Positions 11,930 to 24,155 of a stretch of DNA of 64,000 bases are shown piece by piece. How positions within the stretch are numbered: position 1 is the stretch's first letter; the number at the start of each line of letters is the position of its first letter. This stretch comes from Acholoe squamosa. Its lineage: Eukaryota > Annelida > Polychaeta > Phyllodocida > Polynoidae. Position numbers and translations under genes: made by a program. The stretch spans positions 22,387,495 through 22,451,494 of the forward strand of contig OX439048.1 in assembly GCA_949317995.1 (NCBI GenBank). Direction: 5' to 3'. The notes below the pieces were generated by a model. It had not been told where the DNA came from and searched no databases. It saw only the letters and a list, made by a program, of their open reading frames with translations.

Positions 11930-12101
11930 CAGGGATGTAAGGGATGTTTGAAAAATTCTGAAGACACATTTAGAAATCCTGCATTTAGTGTAAAACATTA
12001 TCAAAACTGATGCAAAAAAAGGAAATTTGGTTAAATCTATTAGAAACGTCTAGTTCAAAAAATTCTGAAATCAGACAAAATTCTGAATCCTTACATCCCT
12101 G
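11930..12101. mobile_element. short TIR element, CAGGGATGTAA family
   Basis: Ends are CAGGGATGTAAGG and CCTTACATCCCTG. The interior has 'aaaattctgaa' at both sides. A second member is at 15619-15804. Confidence 0.75.
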
Positions 12102-13323
12102 CATATCATCCTTGAACTGATAAGATATTGTTGACATTTGCCTCACCACAAGTATGTGAGTGTAAGCTATCGCTGACAAACCAAGATAGGATATTTAACC
12201 CCCAAAGGACAGCATGATGCCTCAAAGCTTTGGGTTGATATTATGATGCACCCATGCAGTGCCGGCAAGTATCATGTTCACACAGTACCGGTGCATCATG
12301 TATGCTTAAACATGTATGCATTAACACAACTTTAATTCAACAGGAAGCACCAATGGTCGAATTGCTTGTCAAAAGTCAGTACAATATTCATATATCTTAT
12401 CTATCAGATCTTATCGACATTTGAAGGTTTAAAATATACCGGTAGGTAAGGCAATGAAGGGAACATTAGCAATTCGTCTCTATAGTGGGGAAGAACTTTG
12501 GAGACTCACAGAGAACGTTCAGAAGAGATCACTTGCCATTGGGACATCTATCTTTTTTTGTGACCCCCCCCCCCTCTCCATTAATTTTTTTGTACTTGAG
12601 TAACGACTAGTTGGCCCCAGACACAACACACCAAGCCCTAACACGATGACGTCATTGTGAATCTACACCCGCAGGTGACACCATTTGTGAATGTTCCCAA
12701 ATTTTAACTCACAAGTCCCAGCCGTCCTAATGTGGCATTATTCTAATATTTCTTGATGTGTTCCTTTCTTTTTAGTGAGTGCTATTTTCAATACATACAA
12801 TAGGCCCAGAGGCGACCAAATCCACACTCTTGTTGATTTAATATTTTAACATCATAATGGTGGTGTATAATGGCCTTGACGCTTTTAGCATCTCAACCTA
12901 GTCTAATTGACATAATGCATGGATATAGCCAAGGATTATAAAGGTACAAATTTAGCCCTTTGGTGCACCATGATGTGGGCATGAGCATGGTCTTTTGAGG
13001 GGGAACAATGAGAAGGGGGAGGGGGAGGGCCTCTCAACTCAACACAAGGTTCTAGCTTTCCAATCCCTCAAATTTAGAACGTGATGGCAGATTCATGCTG
13101 CCATTGTTTATGACAAGAAATAAAAATCAATAAACAAAATATTCTCCTTTCCTCCCTCCCTCGTGGGCCTGAAAAACATCCCACCCTCTGGACAGGAAAC
13201 GGATATATTTCTAAGGGTGGCCTGTGTGTGTATTGACCTGATGGTGGGCATGGTGCATTTAAACACAGTGGTACCACAGCTTAAAACTGGAGAATAGCAT
13301 GTCTGACAACATTAGCCTATTGC
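12102..13323. other. no gene; element fragments
   Basis: Contains a GCATCATG-type palindromic repeat (about 12210-12310), poly-C near 12567, and at 13140-13230 a one-ended copy ('gacaggaaacggatatatttct', 'aagggtggcctg') of the TIR element complete at 61028-61329. Confidence 0.55.
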
Positions 13324-13462
13324 TACCGTAAAACCCCGGTCATAAGCCGGGAGTAAAAAAAAACGGTCATAAGCCGGGGGTAGACTTTGGGAGAAATTTA
13401 GAAGCCGGTTTTGGTCAAAAATAGAAAAAAAAAATCTGGCTTATGACCGGGGTTTTATGGTA
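13324..13462. mobile_element. palindromic TIR element, TACCGTAAAACCCCGGTCATAA
   Basis: A 139-bp near-palindrome begins TACCGTAAAACCCCGGTCAT and ends ATGACCGGGGTTTTATGGTA, with 'cataagccggg' repeated inside. Same logic as the TACCGTAATCTC family, but a different end sequence. Confidence 0.85.
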
Positions 13463-14611
13463 TATCCCAGTGCATTGGCCATCAATCAATATAGACAACG
13501 CAGTATTGAATAGAGTATAACGCACAAACAGCACAGCACTTACCAAAATCAGATCACTCTGACTGGAGCATTTTACTCCATAAACACTGGTTAGTTTCAC
13601 ATGGAGAAAAAGTTTTCGGCAAAATCCGAATTTCACATAAAATGAGGCGGGCGCAATCCATAGACAAATATATTTTCAAATAAAAAAAATTGATTTCCGA
13701 AAATATGGTGCGGGAAATCCGTAGACCAACTTATTTTTTTGGTCTGGCCTTAGAAAAGAGATCATTGCTGCAGGGGCTTAGGAAAAGGGGGGGGGGCCCA
13801 ATCATAAAGATGGTGGGGTGTGAGTATGTCTGCCCCTCCCCCAAATTTGCCAAGAACTCATTACAAAATTGAAAAGAAGCTAAAACTTTGCATCTCAAAT
13901 TAGATTAATATGGTGATGGGATAGGGAAATTGGGAGAACAAAAATTATTTTTCTATACAAATTGTATGTACATATGTATAGGCTTCATCTTGCTTGAGCC
14001 AACAATCCAAGGTGGTCGCTATGGGGCCCTTGCTGCCCCCCACCCCATAATGAAGATTTGCTTCCTACACCTCTGGGCTGGCCCTTGTGATCAGTGTTTT
14101 ATTGCCTCACAGCGGCAATGAAGCTTTCTGCTGGTGTCATTTTGGCTGACTCACTGGGCTAGCGCGCTCTGTATGATGTTCCTACGAGTGACTCGCCAGT
14201 ACGCCATTGCTACATTATGAGGACAAATGAACAAATGCATCCTCAATACTGTACAAGTGTCTGGGACCAGGTGCAACAATTGATATACAAAATGTATACA
14301 GCAGTCCATTATCAATAATTGACCACTTGTCACTGTGATTACTACTCGCACTTATCCAGGCACACCTGGTGGGAGGGAGTAGACATCATTGATTTTATAG
14401 TTCTAGGAAACACTCTCAAGTGTTTTTCACTAGAAATGTTCACTTTCCTCAGGTGGTGCATGAGGCCAAAAAAAAGTTGTTTGTTTCAGGTCACCCGACC
14501 CTACATAGCAAAAGAGGGCCGACCCTGATATTTTTTTCTTAAATTCTAAAGAAACTGGATATTTTAAGCCATTTTAGTCGTCATCGAGTCATGTTATGTA
14601 ACATTGTTAAA
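13463..14611. other. no gene; element fragment
   Basis: At 13690-13765 it carries 'ccgaaaatatgg...aaatccgtagaccaactta', shared with the element at 56305-56566. Poly-G near 13790. No exons recognised. Confidence 0.5.
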
Positions 14612-15119
14612 TCAGGGCTCGACAAATCCCTGTGTCCAGTGCCCGGGACACAAAGATATTTCTCTGGACACAGCTTTTTTCCAAGCTGTGTCCATTGGAC
14701 ACAGGTGCAAATCTAAACTTCACACGGGCCTCCCCAGCCCCAGGCCATCTTTAAAAGGGGTCTATGTCTTGCTTTTCTATCCTCTCTGAGTGTGGGTGGT
14801 GTCCATATGCGCGGGCACTGGCACATATTCGTTCCTTGAATCTCCTCTTTCCTGTCCCCTCTTTCTTACATGTGTCTGGTGTCCATATGCACGGGCACAG
14901 GCACATGTATTCCTTTGTGATGTGATGTCTAATGTACTTTTTCCGCCATGAATATGACCTTAGCTGTCGGCTTGGCGTTAAACAACCATTACTCACTCAC
15001 TCTAAACTTCACTATTGAGTATAAAGGCAGGGCATACAAATAAACTGCTGGACACAACCTGGTTTTACCTTTGTGTCCAGTGGACACACCAACACCAAAG
15101 TGATTTGTCGAGCCCTGAC
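14612..15119. mobile_element. TIR element with a SINE inserted inside it
   Basis: Outer ends are TCAGGGCTCGACAAATC and GATTTGTCGAGCCCTGA, with inverted 'gtgtccagt' and 'ggacacag' motifs inside each end. The middle is occupied by the SINE copy at 14724-15000. Removing it leaves an element of about 220 bp. Confidence 0.88.
14724..15000 (-). mobile_element. SINE-like repeat, copy 2, with target-site duplication
   Basis: Inverted copy of 11184-11462, flanked by an exact 12-bp duplication TCTAAACTTCAC (14712-14723 and 15001-15012). That is the expected mark of LINE-assisted retroposition, and it shows the SINE landed in a pre-existing TIR element. Confidence 0.88.
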
Positions 15120-15618
15120 TGTTTAATTCCCCTTCCATCGGATGGTACATGATACCCCTTCCATCACCATCCTGTGGTGTGAGGCGATTCCCTTCCGTCA
15201 TTGCCCTCAGGTGGTATACACTTCCCCTCAGTCGGACACTCAGTCTCTGGCCCTTGATAGATCTGGTACATGATTTTTACTTCATTCTCATGCCTCGCAA
15301 CCTACACATGATTCCCCTTCCCTAAAGTGGTACATGTACTTGATTGCCGGAGATTGACTGCTGCGAGTTGGCTGTGTTATAGGTGTCAAAATGTACATCA
15401 CTAAAAAGGTCAAACTTGAGGCCTACTGCCCCTTACAGAAGTCAAAACTTTGTAAAAGAGGGCATGTGGCTTATTGGCTGGGTAAAATTTTATTGACTTT
15501 GGCTAAAGTGACGAAAAATGGCCCTCACATGTGCCTTCTATGTTACAGGCCTGGCTTAAACTCAGGGTGCGTCTTATGCGTGGGGTCGCCTTATACATGG
15601 GGTACTACCATGAATGTG

Positions 15619-15804
15619 ATATATCAGGGATGTAAGTCAGGAATAGGCAAAAATCAGGAAGCCATACATTTACTTGATATAAAAGCCCTCTATTTTTCAC
15701 AAATAGCCCTCCTTACCACTCATGTAAGGAAAATAAATGTCATTCAAAAATTTCAGAAATCAGGAAATCCTGATAAATCCTGAAGACTTACATCCCTGAT
15801 ATAT
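15619..15804. mobile_element. short TIR element, CAGGGATGTAA family, copy 2
   Basis: Ends ATATATCAGGGATGTAAGTC and GACTTACATCCCTGATATAT form a near-perfect inverted repeat. The interior repeats 'aaatcaggaa'. Confidence 0.87.
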
Positions 15805-15904
15805 GATGAATAGACTTGAACGAATGCCTTTCAGGGGAGGCACGACGTGAAGCGGAGTGCCTCTATGAAGCCCCTGAAAGGCATGAGTTCAAGTCTATTC
15901 ATCA
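15804..15904. repeat. hairpin-forming inverted repeat
   Basis: Left arm runs from TGATGAATAGACTTGAAC into GAATGCCTTTCAGGGG. The right arm is its complement, ending GAGTTCAAGTCTATTCATCA. Arms are about 36 bp with a loop near 30 bp, directly abutting the TIR element on its left. Confidence 0.85.
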
Positions 15905-16059
15905 CACATTACATTTATATCATGGTTTCCATATTTATTTCTATTTATTTACCTTTAAAATTGATAGAATCCATTGATTTCTGTTGAGAGTTGACAAGAC
16001 GGCCCTTTGCCATATTGGTTTCTTGTCCATTCAGTCAACACTAAACCTAGTCCATTCAC

Positions 16060-16686
16060 TAGGCCTAAAAAAAATCTTGTGTTCAGGTAACATAGCTCAA
16101 AAAATTATGGTAGGTAGGTCGATTTTTTTTTTTTTTTTTTAGTTCCTGAAAGCCGAAAACTGCCAAAAATGATATAAAACATGGCTCAACACATCAACTA
16201 AATTAAAAAAATATAAAAATGTTGGTTATTTCAAGCTAGTAGCATTCGTGAGATTGTTGGGCTTTAATTTGATACCAACATGCCTATATCATACGTGCCA
16301 ACCCTCCCGGATTGGCCGGGAGACTCCCAGATTTTGACAATTTTTCATGCTTTCTCCCGGCCTGGATTTATCCCTCCATTTCTCCCGGTTTTTCACCAAT
16401 CTCCCGGTTTTTGAAACATTTCTGCACTTCCAGCTATATAAAATCTCCCGGGATTAGATATTTTGAGGCTTTGTCAACTTGGAAGATGCACAGAAAATGC
16501 TCTTTTTGAGATAGAGTTTTTCAAAATTTTCTGTGGGAATGCCCTTCAAAATCACATTATGGCCAATACTCAAATAGGTCTCCCGGTCTGGGGCCGGGAA
16601 ATGTTTTTACCAAAAATGTCTAAAAATTTTTTTAAAAAATTAGGGTCGGTCGGGATACCTGAACACAACTATTTTTTTTAGGCCCT
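16060..16686. mobile_element. TIR-ended repeat of about 630 bp
   Basis: Imperfect inverted ends: TAGGCCTAAAAAAAATC...GTGTTCAGGTA on the left, and TACCTGAACACAAC...TTTTTTTTAGGCCCTA on the right. The middle (16295-16600) holds repeated TCTCCCGG motifs. No coding capacity. Confidence 0.65.
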
Positions 16687-18889
16687 ATACACCAGATGGC
16701 GTGACAGGTCTTACAATGCCTCTATCTCACTCTAGAGGGGTCAATACTATCCAGTTTGGGCACCCAAAATCGTTCCGAAACTCGATAACCATGATATAAG
16801 CTGTATTATGGGAACCAGACCAAGGTGCAGCTTTGCCCCATGAAACAGTACCTAACAGTCTAAACCTCGTCTTTCTTTTTGTCTTAGGTGCGGTTTATTG
16901 TAATATATAGCTTCCCAAAGTTGGGGCTGCGTCTTGATATAGTAAAGTATACATCTATGTAGGCCTACACAGGAATATATACAATGTGCCTGTCTCAATT
17001 TAGCCATTTCATACACATTTATAGACAGACAGCTGGGAACAATTACCATGACGTAATGGGATTGAAGGTCCCTGGCCCTGACCCTGGGCGGTGACCCCAG
17101 GCCATCAACCAACATTGTCATCCAACCTCCCCTTCCCCAGTCTTGGTGCTCAATATAGGAGATAATTTGCATAAAATGAATGAGAGGGGAGGAGCATGTA
17201 CCTGGTTACCAAGTGGTTATTTTGTGTTGGGAAATTGTTGATTTGAAATGTATTGCACTTTAAGGATATTATAGTGTGTCCAAAAATACCAAAAGAGTAT
17301 TGGAAATATGAAATGTTAGACGCCCCAACCGGCTCCTCTGTGCTATGAGACCTATCAGCTCCTTGTTCTGACTCCTGTTGCAACCAGAAGTTACAAGTAG
17401 TTTGTTTACAAGTGTCTCACCGATATATTTAGAGATACACCAGCATTCTCTAGAAAAGATGGGTGACAGAAATGCTATTATGTACAACTCATCCAAAAAT
17501 TGTAACTAAATTCATCATATCTATTTAGGTACAGCAATTATAACATCGCCGAGTAAGCCTTGCATATGCGATGGTGTAATATGCAAAATGTCGCTCCGTG
17601 AGAAATGTTTCCGCAGAAAATCAAGTTACACTTTGCATTAATCATACTTCTACGGCTTAGGGGCAGTATCATTAGGGTCGTTGTTTTTTCAATTTCTATA
17701 AGAAGAGAGGGATATTATCATGGTTTCTTCCTTTCTAAACAAAAACTATTTGTTTCGAGATTAAGCAACCTTTATCACTTTCCAAACATCTTTTAATCCT
17801 AGTGCCATACAATTTAGAGGTTGCAAAGTCTGTTAGGAGAACACTGGAAACATTTTGCATGGTGGCGACATTCTGAATGCGACAACGGCCGCCATCTTGT
17901 TTTGAAATGTTATTTTCGTATCTTCTGCAAAATGTTCATGCATTCATGATGCGAGTCGGAGAGTTTAAGCAGGGACAGAGAGGTTTAAGCTGAGACGGTT
18001 AAAGCAAAGACAGAGTCCTATCTTTACCCATTTCATGATTCTATGGCATAGGGACAGTATCACTAGGGTTAGGGCTATCATACAAATTCTATTGGTCTGG
18101 ACCAAAAGCAATGATTTGTTTACAGGGGGTGCCACCCTGCACCCATGGCATACATACTTTGGAGGGGAATAACAAACCAGTTCCCACCAATGGCAACATT
18201 GGCAGTCTATCATCCACATCTTAGGGGTGCAAGAAATATCATTTTTCTCTCAAACTATTCCATCAAATTATCAGGGACTTGTAGCGAGTCACCTTAACAT
18301 ATGAATGAATGTTATGTGTGAATATGAAGTAATTTCCCTTGGTAGATTTTGATCAAATGAATTTTGAAATCATTACTCCATTGCAACTCTCACCTGCCAT
18401 TCCCGCACAATTCATTTCCCTACTTTCTTTAATAATTAATGGCAGTTCTACTCAAAATACCATCACTAAACTTTCAGCGAGTCATCACCTTATTGTAAAC
18501 TAGTGTGTGAAGTTTGAGAGCATTCTGAGTAGGGGAAGTATCTAAATACTGAATTTAAGCCAATGGTTAGTGACAGCCTTTCAGTCCCCCCATGGCGGCC
18601 CTGCACAAGGGTTCACCTCCATAAAATGGAGGTGCTACCAGTTGCAACAAGGTGTAGACAACTTTTCCCTCATTTAGCTTGGTTTTCGTCCGTACGAATA
18701 AGAAGAGATGGATGTTATCATGGTTTTAATCGTTTTCAATGAATTATTTGTTTTCAATGATGTGTCAGACAGAGAAAGGGGGCCTAAAATGTGTCCCTGC
18801 TTCAACCATGTCTCAGCTTAAACTCTCCGACCTGCGTCATGGACTACTCAAAATGTTTGTTTTTTCCTAACTTTAACTGATCGAATGCA
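16687..18889. repeat. old dispersed repeat, shared with 27.2-28.0 kb
   Basis: Blocks here match 27180-28010 in the same order: 'ttacaa(g/a)tgtctcaccgatata', then 'ggccgccat(c/a)ttgttttgaaatg'. The matching end motif 'ggcagacggtgtgga' is at about 19556. Divergence is high, so these are old copies of a long element or segment. No gene recognised. Confidence 0.5.
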
Positions 18890-19395
18890 CCATGGCTCGA
18901 GATCGAGTGTACACTCTGAGGTGTACACTCTGAAGTGTACACTTTCAGGGTTAGCGTAGTTACATATATAGGGAGTGGTCATTTTTTATAAAAAAAAGAA
19001 AAGGGGGAGGGGTGGCACACAAATTTTTGACTGCCATCTAGGGGGGGGCTCTAAAAAATTTCTGCACAACTGTTTGGATGCCACTTGCCAGCTGGGTCAA
19101 TGAAAACATTGCCATTTGGGATTAATAGTGAACCGAATCATCATACTCCAAGCTCTATGGAACTAGAGACAATTAAAGGGCTAAGGATACTGTCCCTACG
19201 CCGTAGAACTATTTTTGCCAAAAATGTCTTTGCATCGAGGCTATTTGCTTTTTTTTAAAGGACAATTGCCAGTTTGCACTACACTACTTGAGAATCCTGC
19301 CCGGGAATCCCGACTTGCATTTGTACACGTCCCCTCCAGAGTGTACACCTGAAAGTGTAAACCTCAGAGTGTACACTCGAGCTCGAGCCATGCTT
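18890..19395. mobile_element. TIR element of about 505 bp, GGCTCGAG ends
   Basis: The left end has CATGGCTCGAGATCGAGTGT followed by repeated 'gtgtacactctga'. The right end mirrors it and finishes ACACTCGAGCTCGAGCCATG. Terminal repeats are about 60 bp. It sits inside the older repeat above. Confidence 0.8.
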
Positions 19396-20960
19396 TTATG
19401 GATCGTAGTAGTCCCAAATGTTCAGGAAGATTGAAGGGAGGACATATCTATTAGCACACAAATTTTCCGAGAGAAAAGGGTCCGCGTCAAGTCTCTGCGC
19501 AGGACCAAAACATTTGCTTTGGAACTATCCCACACCTTACAGAGCTCCTTGAGTGGCAGACGGTGTGGAATCCCCACACTATGAAATGTTGGCACATCAT
19601 GTTATGCAGATGCCCGACTAAGCACTTTGACAGTTTATTTTATGTGAATAACTTCTTCCCGTAGAGATAGCATTACGGAGCTGATCCGCACAGCCCCAGT
19701 GGCGTAACGTGTGCCGATCCACCACAGTGGCCGATCCACCACTGCAGCCTCGTTCTGGGTGCATGTAAACATTCAAAATGGCGGACCGGCCCTTTTATGG
19801 GGAACTACGGTACCGGATTTTGATAATTTTTCCTTATTTAAACCTCTAAAAACATAAAATAAATATAGAACTAAACTCCCCTGGTGTCCTCGGTGGCTGA
19901 TCCACCCCTCGGGCTAACGCCCTCGGGGGAGACCTCCCCCTAGTGGTGGATCGGCCACCTCGTACACCACGGTCGTTTAGTTCTATCTATTTATTTTCAG
20001 ATCAGCTGTTCCAGAGAGGAGAGTGGGGGAAGGGGGGGGGATAAATAAATGCACGGTCTGGATCATGTCTAGGCTAGAATAAGGAAAGGGTGTAGTCTGT
20101 CGAGGATTTAAGAGAACGTGCATTTGTTTTGTTAATAGAGCTACTAGTGCAGTGGTGTTTGCACCAACTAGGTCTATGTGTATTTGCGTGAGGTTGTGGA
20201 GAGGGGGAGGGGGGGGGGGGGGGGGGCAGAGCGAGACGGTGGGCCCAGACCGTCCGCCCGGACTGCGTGCTAGAATCGACCGTGTCTATGGCTAGACTGG
20301 TCCGCCTGGATGAGAATAAATAATTTACAAAGTCTGTCCCTAATTGAACCATGTCTGAGCACTGTCTCAGCTACAGACACCGGCGAAACATCAACATGCA
20401 TCTGTAAAGTGCAAATAGCAGGTAGGATACATCTGAAAGAAATGGTCAAGACTGTCAACAATAAAAAAAAAAAGACGAATGAAAATAAGTGAACTGACAT
20501 GAAGACACAGTGCAGTGCTATTCTTTGGCTATAAAGTAAACGATGGTAAGATTTTTTATCAACTGTCCCTCAGACAAAAGCGAATATCTCAGCTTTGCCT
20601 GGGTATTTTTTCGTACTTAAAACGGGATGTCAAAGGAAATTTACCTGGTATAGCCGCTATGAGGGCTGTTATCGCACAGACAAGCCCTAAAGTTGTCATT
20701 TTGGAGGAGTAAGGAGACGACTAGAACTGCCCTCAGAGCTAAACCAAAATGGCTGCTTGGCCTTGGGTAGGAGAACTGTCTGGCGACGACAAAACTAGCA
20801 GGCTCTAGCTCCGTCCTCGGGCGGGTATTTCTCCTTCTAGTCCCGCTCCTTGATTATTTCCCTGTTACTTGTACTGCTCCATAATTATTTTCTTCAATCT
20901 ATCAAAATATGCCTCAATATTAGCTGCTTGAATATTCCGTCTATGCGACAGTTCTGAGGC
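19396..20960. other. no gene; one inverted-repeat element
   Basis: A perfect 17-bp inverted pair, GTGGCCGATCCACCACT (19727-19743) and its complement (19942-19958), with a 'gccctcggggg' hairpin between, marks a small TIR element. Poly-G near 20030 and 20205. No exons recognised. Confidence 0.55.
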
Positions 20961-21860
20961 TGACCCATATGGTTTCGGATGAGTCTACTGCTCTAGCCAG
21001 GGGTGGACGGTCGGTAACTGGGTCATTGCTTTTGCCTGGCGCCAGACGAGTCCACTCAAACCAGACAGGGGCGGTAGATAGACCTGTGGCGCCTGAGGTG
21101 GGAGGGGGTGCCCACTGGCTGATATTGATAAGGGAGTGGTCATTCATTATCAACGGGAGGGGGGGGGGCGATCCTGTTGGGCATGGCGAAAAATGAATTA
21201 ATAAAGATCATTGTTTGTTTGATTGTTTGATTGATTGAGACTTTTGAAAGTGAAAACAGGGGAATCATAAAAGGCTAAAATACACCTGCAGTGTAGGCCC
21301 TACAGTCATTTATTGCCAGCTGGGGTGGGGGGGGGGGGGGGGGTGATGGATTTTGGCCGATCAGGAATTTTTTCTGATTCCCCCACCAATGTCCCCCACT
21401 GAGAATTGATTTTGTAAATAGCCCCCCCCCCTAAAAAATAATAAATGAATAAACAGTTTGGAATGATGCATTGCAAGTACTTGAATTGTCCAAGTTTAGT
21501 TTTTAACCCCCCCCCCCCCCCAAGTGCGTTTATTGGGTTTTGCCCCATCCCCACTAAGGGAGCCACTCACCTGGCAATATTAAAATGACTGGGCCCTAAG
21601 TTCAAAGTGGGAATAATGCTGAATAGCCCCTCCCCCTGCCTCTGACACTGGGGCCGCGGGAATGGGGATTTTTTTTCTTTTTGGCGGGGGGGAGGGGACT
21701 GGGGGGAGGGGGTCATCTTCGGCATGAACAATGTTTTACCTGACCGAAATATTGACTTAACTGCATATGATTGATGTAAATTACAAGAATAATTGATAAT
21801 CACAATTAATAAGTTTCACATACAGAGAAGCTATTTAGTTGCAAAAAGAAAGGCAGACTG
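20961..21860. other. no gene; G/C homopolymer-rich stretch
   Basis: Poly-G or poly-C runs of 8-17 nt near 21166, 21330, 21422, 21508 and 21680. A partial 'gggagtggtcatt' end near 21133 belongs to the element family at 54564. Confidence 0.55.
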
Positions 21861-21861
21861 T

Positions 21862-22441
21862 CAGTATGGAGGCCTAGTGTAGCCACCATCTTGAATTTCG
21901 CTGGTTGAGCTAAACCCCACCGATAAGGCATACCATGATAGGTAGGCCCTACGTTGTCCCTGGTTATCACCCCCTTCCTGGGACATGCTGGTCCCATCTT
22001 ACCAGTTCTTATCAGTGTGTGTCGCCAGAACCAGCTCCAGCTCCAGACAAGCTAGTGGCCAATAGGATTCAGTATGGAGGCCTAGTGGAGCCACCATTTT
22101 GAATTTCGCTGGTTGAGGTAAAACCTACTGATAAGACATATACCATGATGGGTACTTTGTCCCTGGGAAACACCCACTTCCAGGGACATGCTGGTCCCAT
22201 CTTATCAGTGTGTGTCGCCGGAACCAGCTCCAGACCAGCTAGTGACCAATAGGATTCAGTATGGAGGCCTAGTGGAGCCACCATTTTGAATTTCGCTGGT
22301 TGAGGTAAAACCTACTGATAAGACATATACCATGATGGGTACTTTGTCCCTGGGAAACACCCACTTCCAGGGACATGCTGGTCCCATCTTATCAGTGTGT
22401 GTCGCTGGAACCAGCTCCAGACCAGCTAGTGACCAATAGGC
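21862..22441. repeat. 187-bp tandem repeat, 3 copies of a dispersed family
   Basis: Copies begin near 21866, 22072 and 22258. The last two are nearly identical at a 187-bp offset; the first is more diverged. Hallmarks are 'atggaggcctagtggagccaccat', 'ctgataagacatataccatgatg' and 'gacatgctggtcccatcttatcag'. An inverted copy is at 29668-29858. Related fragments lie at 25960-26150, 26970-27125 and 59690-60050. Confidence 0.88.
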
Positions 22442-24155
22442 CCTATACAAGAATGTACGCAGCAGAATGTACAATGATGGGTATAAACAGATGAATGAAT
22501 GAAGGTTGCGTGAGGGTCAGTTTTTTGTCAGGGCCGGGGGTCAGGGTCCCCCCTGGATGAAAATAATCAGGTAAATGTTCACATTACTCTGGAAAGGTAG
22601 GAGGGTATTGGGGTGGGGATAGGGGTGAGTGAATCAAGGCGGTTTGGTTAGGGGCGGCGGAATCATTAGAAAGTTGGGGGGGGGGGGGGGGGCAGGGCTC
22701 TGATATTGGCTCATGGGTCATGGTGTGGTGGGGGGTAGGCAGTACAAGGATTAAGGGGAGGGGGGAGTAGCATTGGAATTTCTAGAATCATACCTGCCAT
22801 GTCTAGATAGGGAAAAGGTGAGACATTGAAAGAAAAAATATTCTAAAAATGTAATGAGAATCCTGGTCGATATTTGATGAAAATGAAGAAAGGGGGTCAA
22901 TTTTGAAAAGTGTAAGGCCAAAAGCTGTATTCTAGTGCATTTCGAGGATAGTTGACATCTTAATTAGCACCTGTATAATGATGTTTCTACAGGGTAATAC
23001 CTCTTGCAAAAGGCTATTTCTTTTTAGAATCTATAGAATAAACCTAAATGTCCATTCTAATTCACTTTGGCAAACATTTTCCACTCCCACTTACCCTAGA
23101 TACACTGGACTTAATGGACTCTTCTTTATATCCCATTCACTTGGGGCAGTGTTCATCTTAAGTCATCTCTGTATAGGCTACCCAGTCCTATTAGAAAAAA
23201 AAAAGGATTTTTGAAGTGATTTGATTCATTTTGGCGAGTTTTGAGGGCATGACTGAATGTTCTTTTTGATCTAAATTGAAGGCATTTGAATGGTACAGAA
23301 ATATCATCCTATAATATCAAACAATTTCTGGGGGGCATAAAAATAGTCTTCCCCTCCCCCAACATGGAAGTCGAGGGGGGACATGCCCCCCTCCTGCCCC
23401 CCACCCCCAGTTCCGCTGCCCTGGCCCCTTCTTGCTTTTAAAATTAAAACCGTTTGTCTCTTGCAAGATTCGTACCCGGTACCAGGTTTTTTTCTTCAAC
23501 ATTATTTTGTTCTGATAATTTTTCTGCATTCCAAATGAGTCACTCCTTGATAGTAGAGTGTCTTGCTATAAAGTATATTTTTGTGGTGCTTTAAGGCCAT
23601 CAAGAAAGGGGCAGTCACCTAAAAAAATCCATGGAAAGCACATGTTTTTGAAAATAATTAAAGATCGAGGATGGGGTCAGCTTGGCTGGTGAGTGCGGGG
23701 ACTGGGTCCAGCCCAAAAAGAGTGGTCATTTCTGTTCTTTTGATCTTGAAGGCTAAAAAAAAACAACAGATTTTTCTGAAAAAAAAATAATTTAAAGTTC
23801 GACCTCCATACCTAGCCTCCATGCTCAAACTTCCAAGCACAAGGGGGTCCGGGAAGGGGGGGGGGGTCACTTATCATTCATGTTCTCCTCTTTGCTGAAA
23901 GCAGAGGCATAAAGATTTTGGAGAATTCAAAAGCCTATGACCCCCGCTATGACCGGAGAGGCGGGCCGGAGAGGTAGGGTTGGAAATTATCGGTTCATCT
24001 CGTCATTGATCCAACAGAAGTTGAGGGCGCGAAAAAAAAAAAAAGCAGCCGGACGCCCTCGGACGCCCTCGCAGCGCAGTGTCGGCATCTGACGGCTCAA
24101 AACAAAACAATTTTTTGTCTCTGGTGCCATCTATTGGCGAATCCTGGAAAACAAG
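22442..24155. other. intergenic and VPS16 upstream region
   Basis: Homopolymer runs near 22676 and 23860, low-copy sequence, then a GC-rich 150 bp before the VPS16 start ('cagccggacgccctcgg' region). That stretch is the likely promoter and 5' UTR. No TATA box is evident near 24100. Confidence 0.5.
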
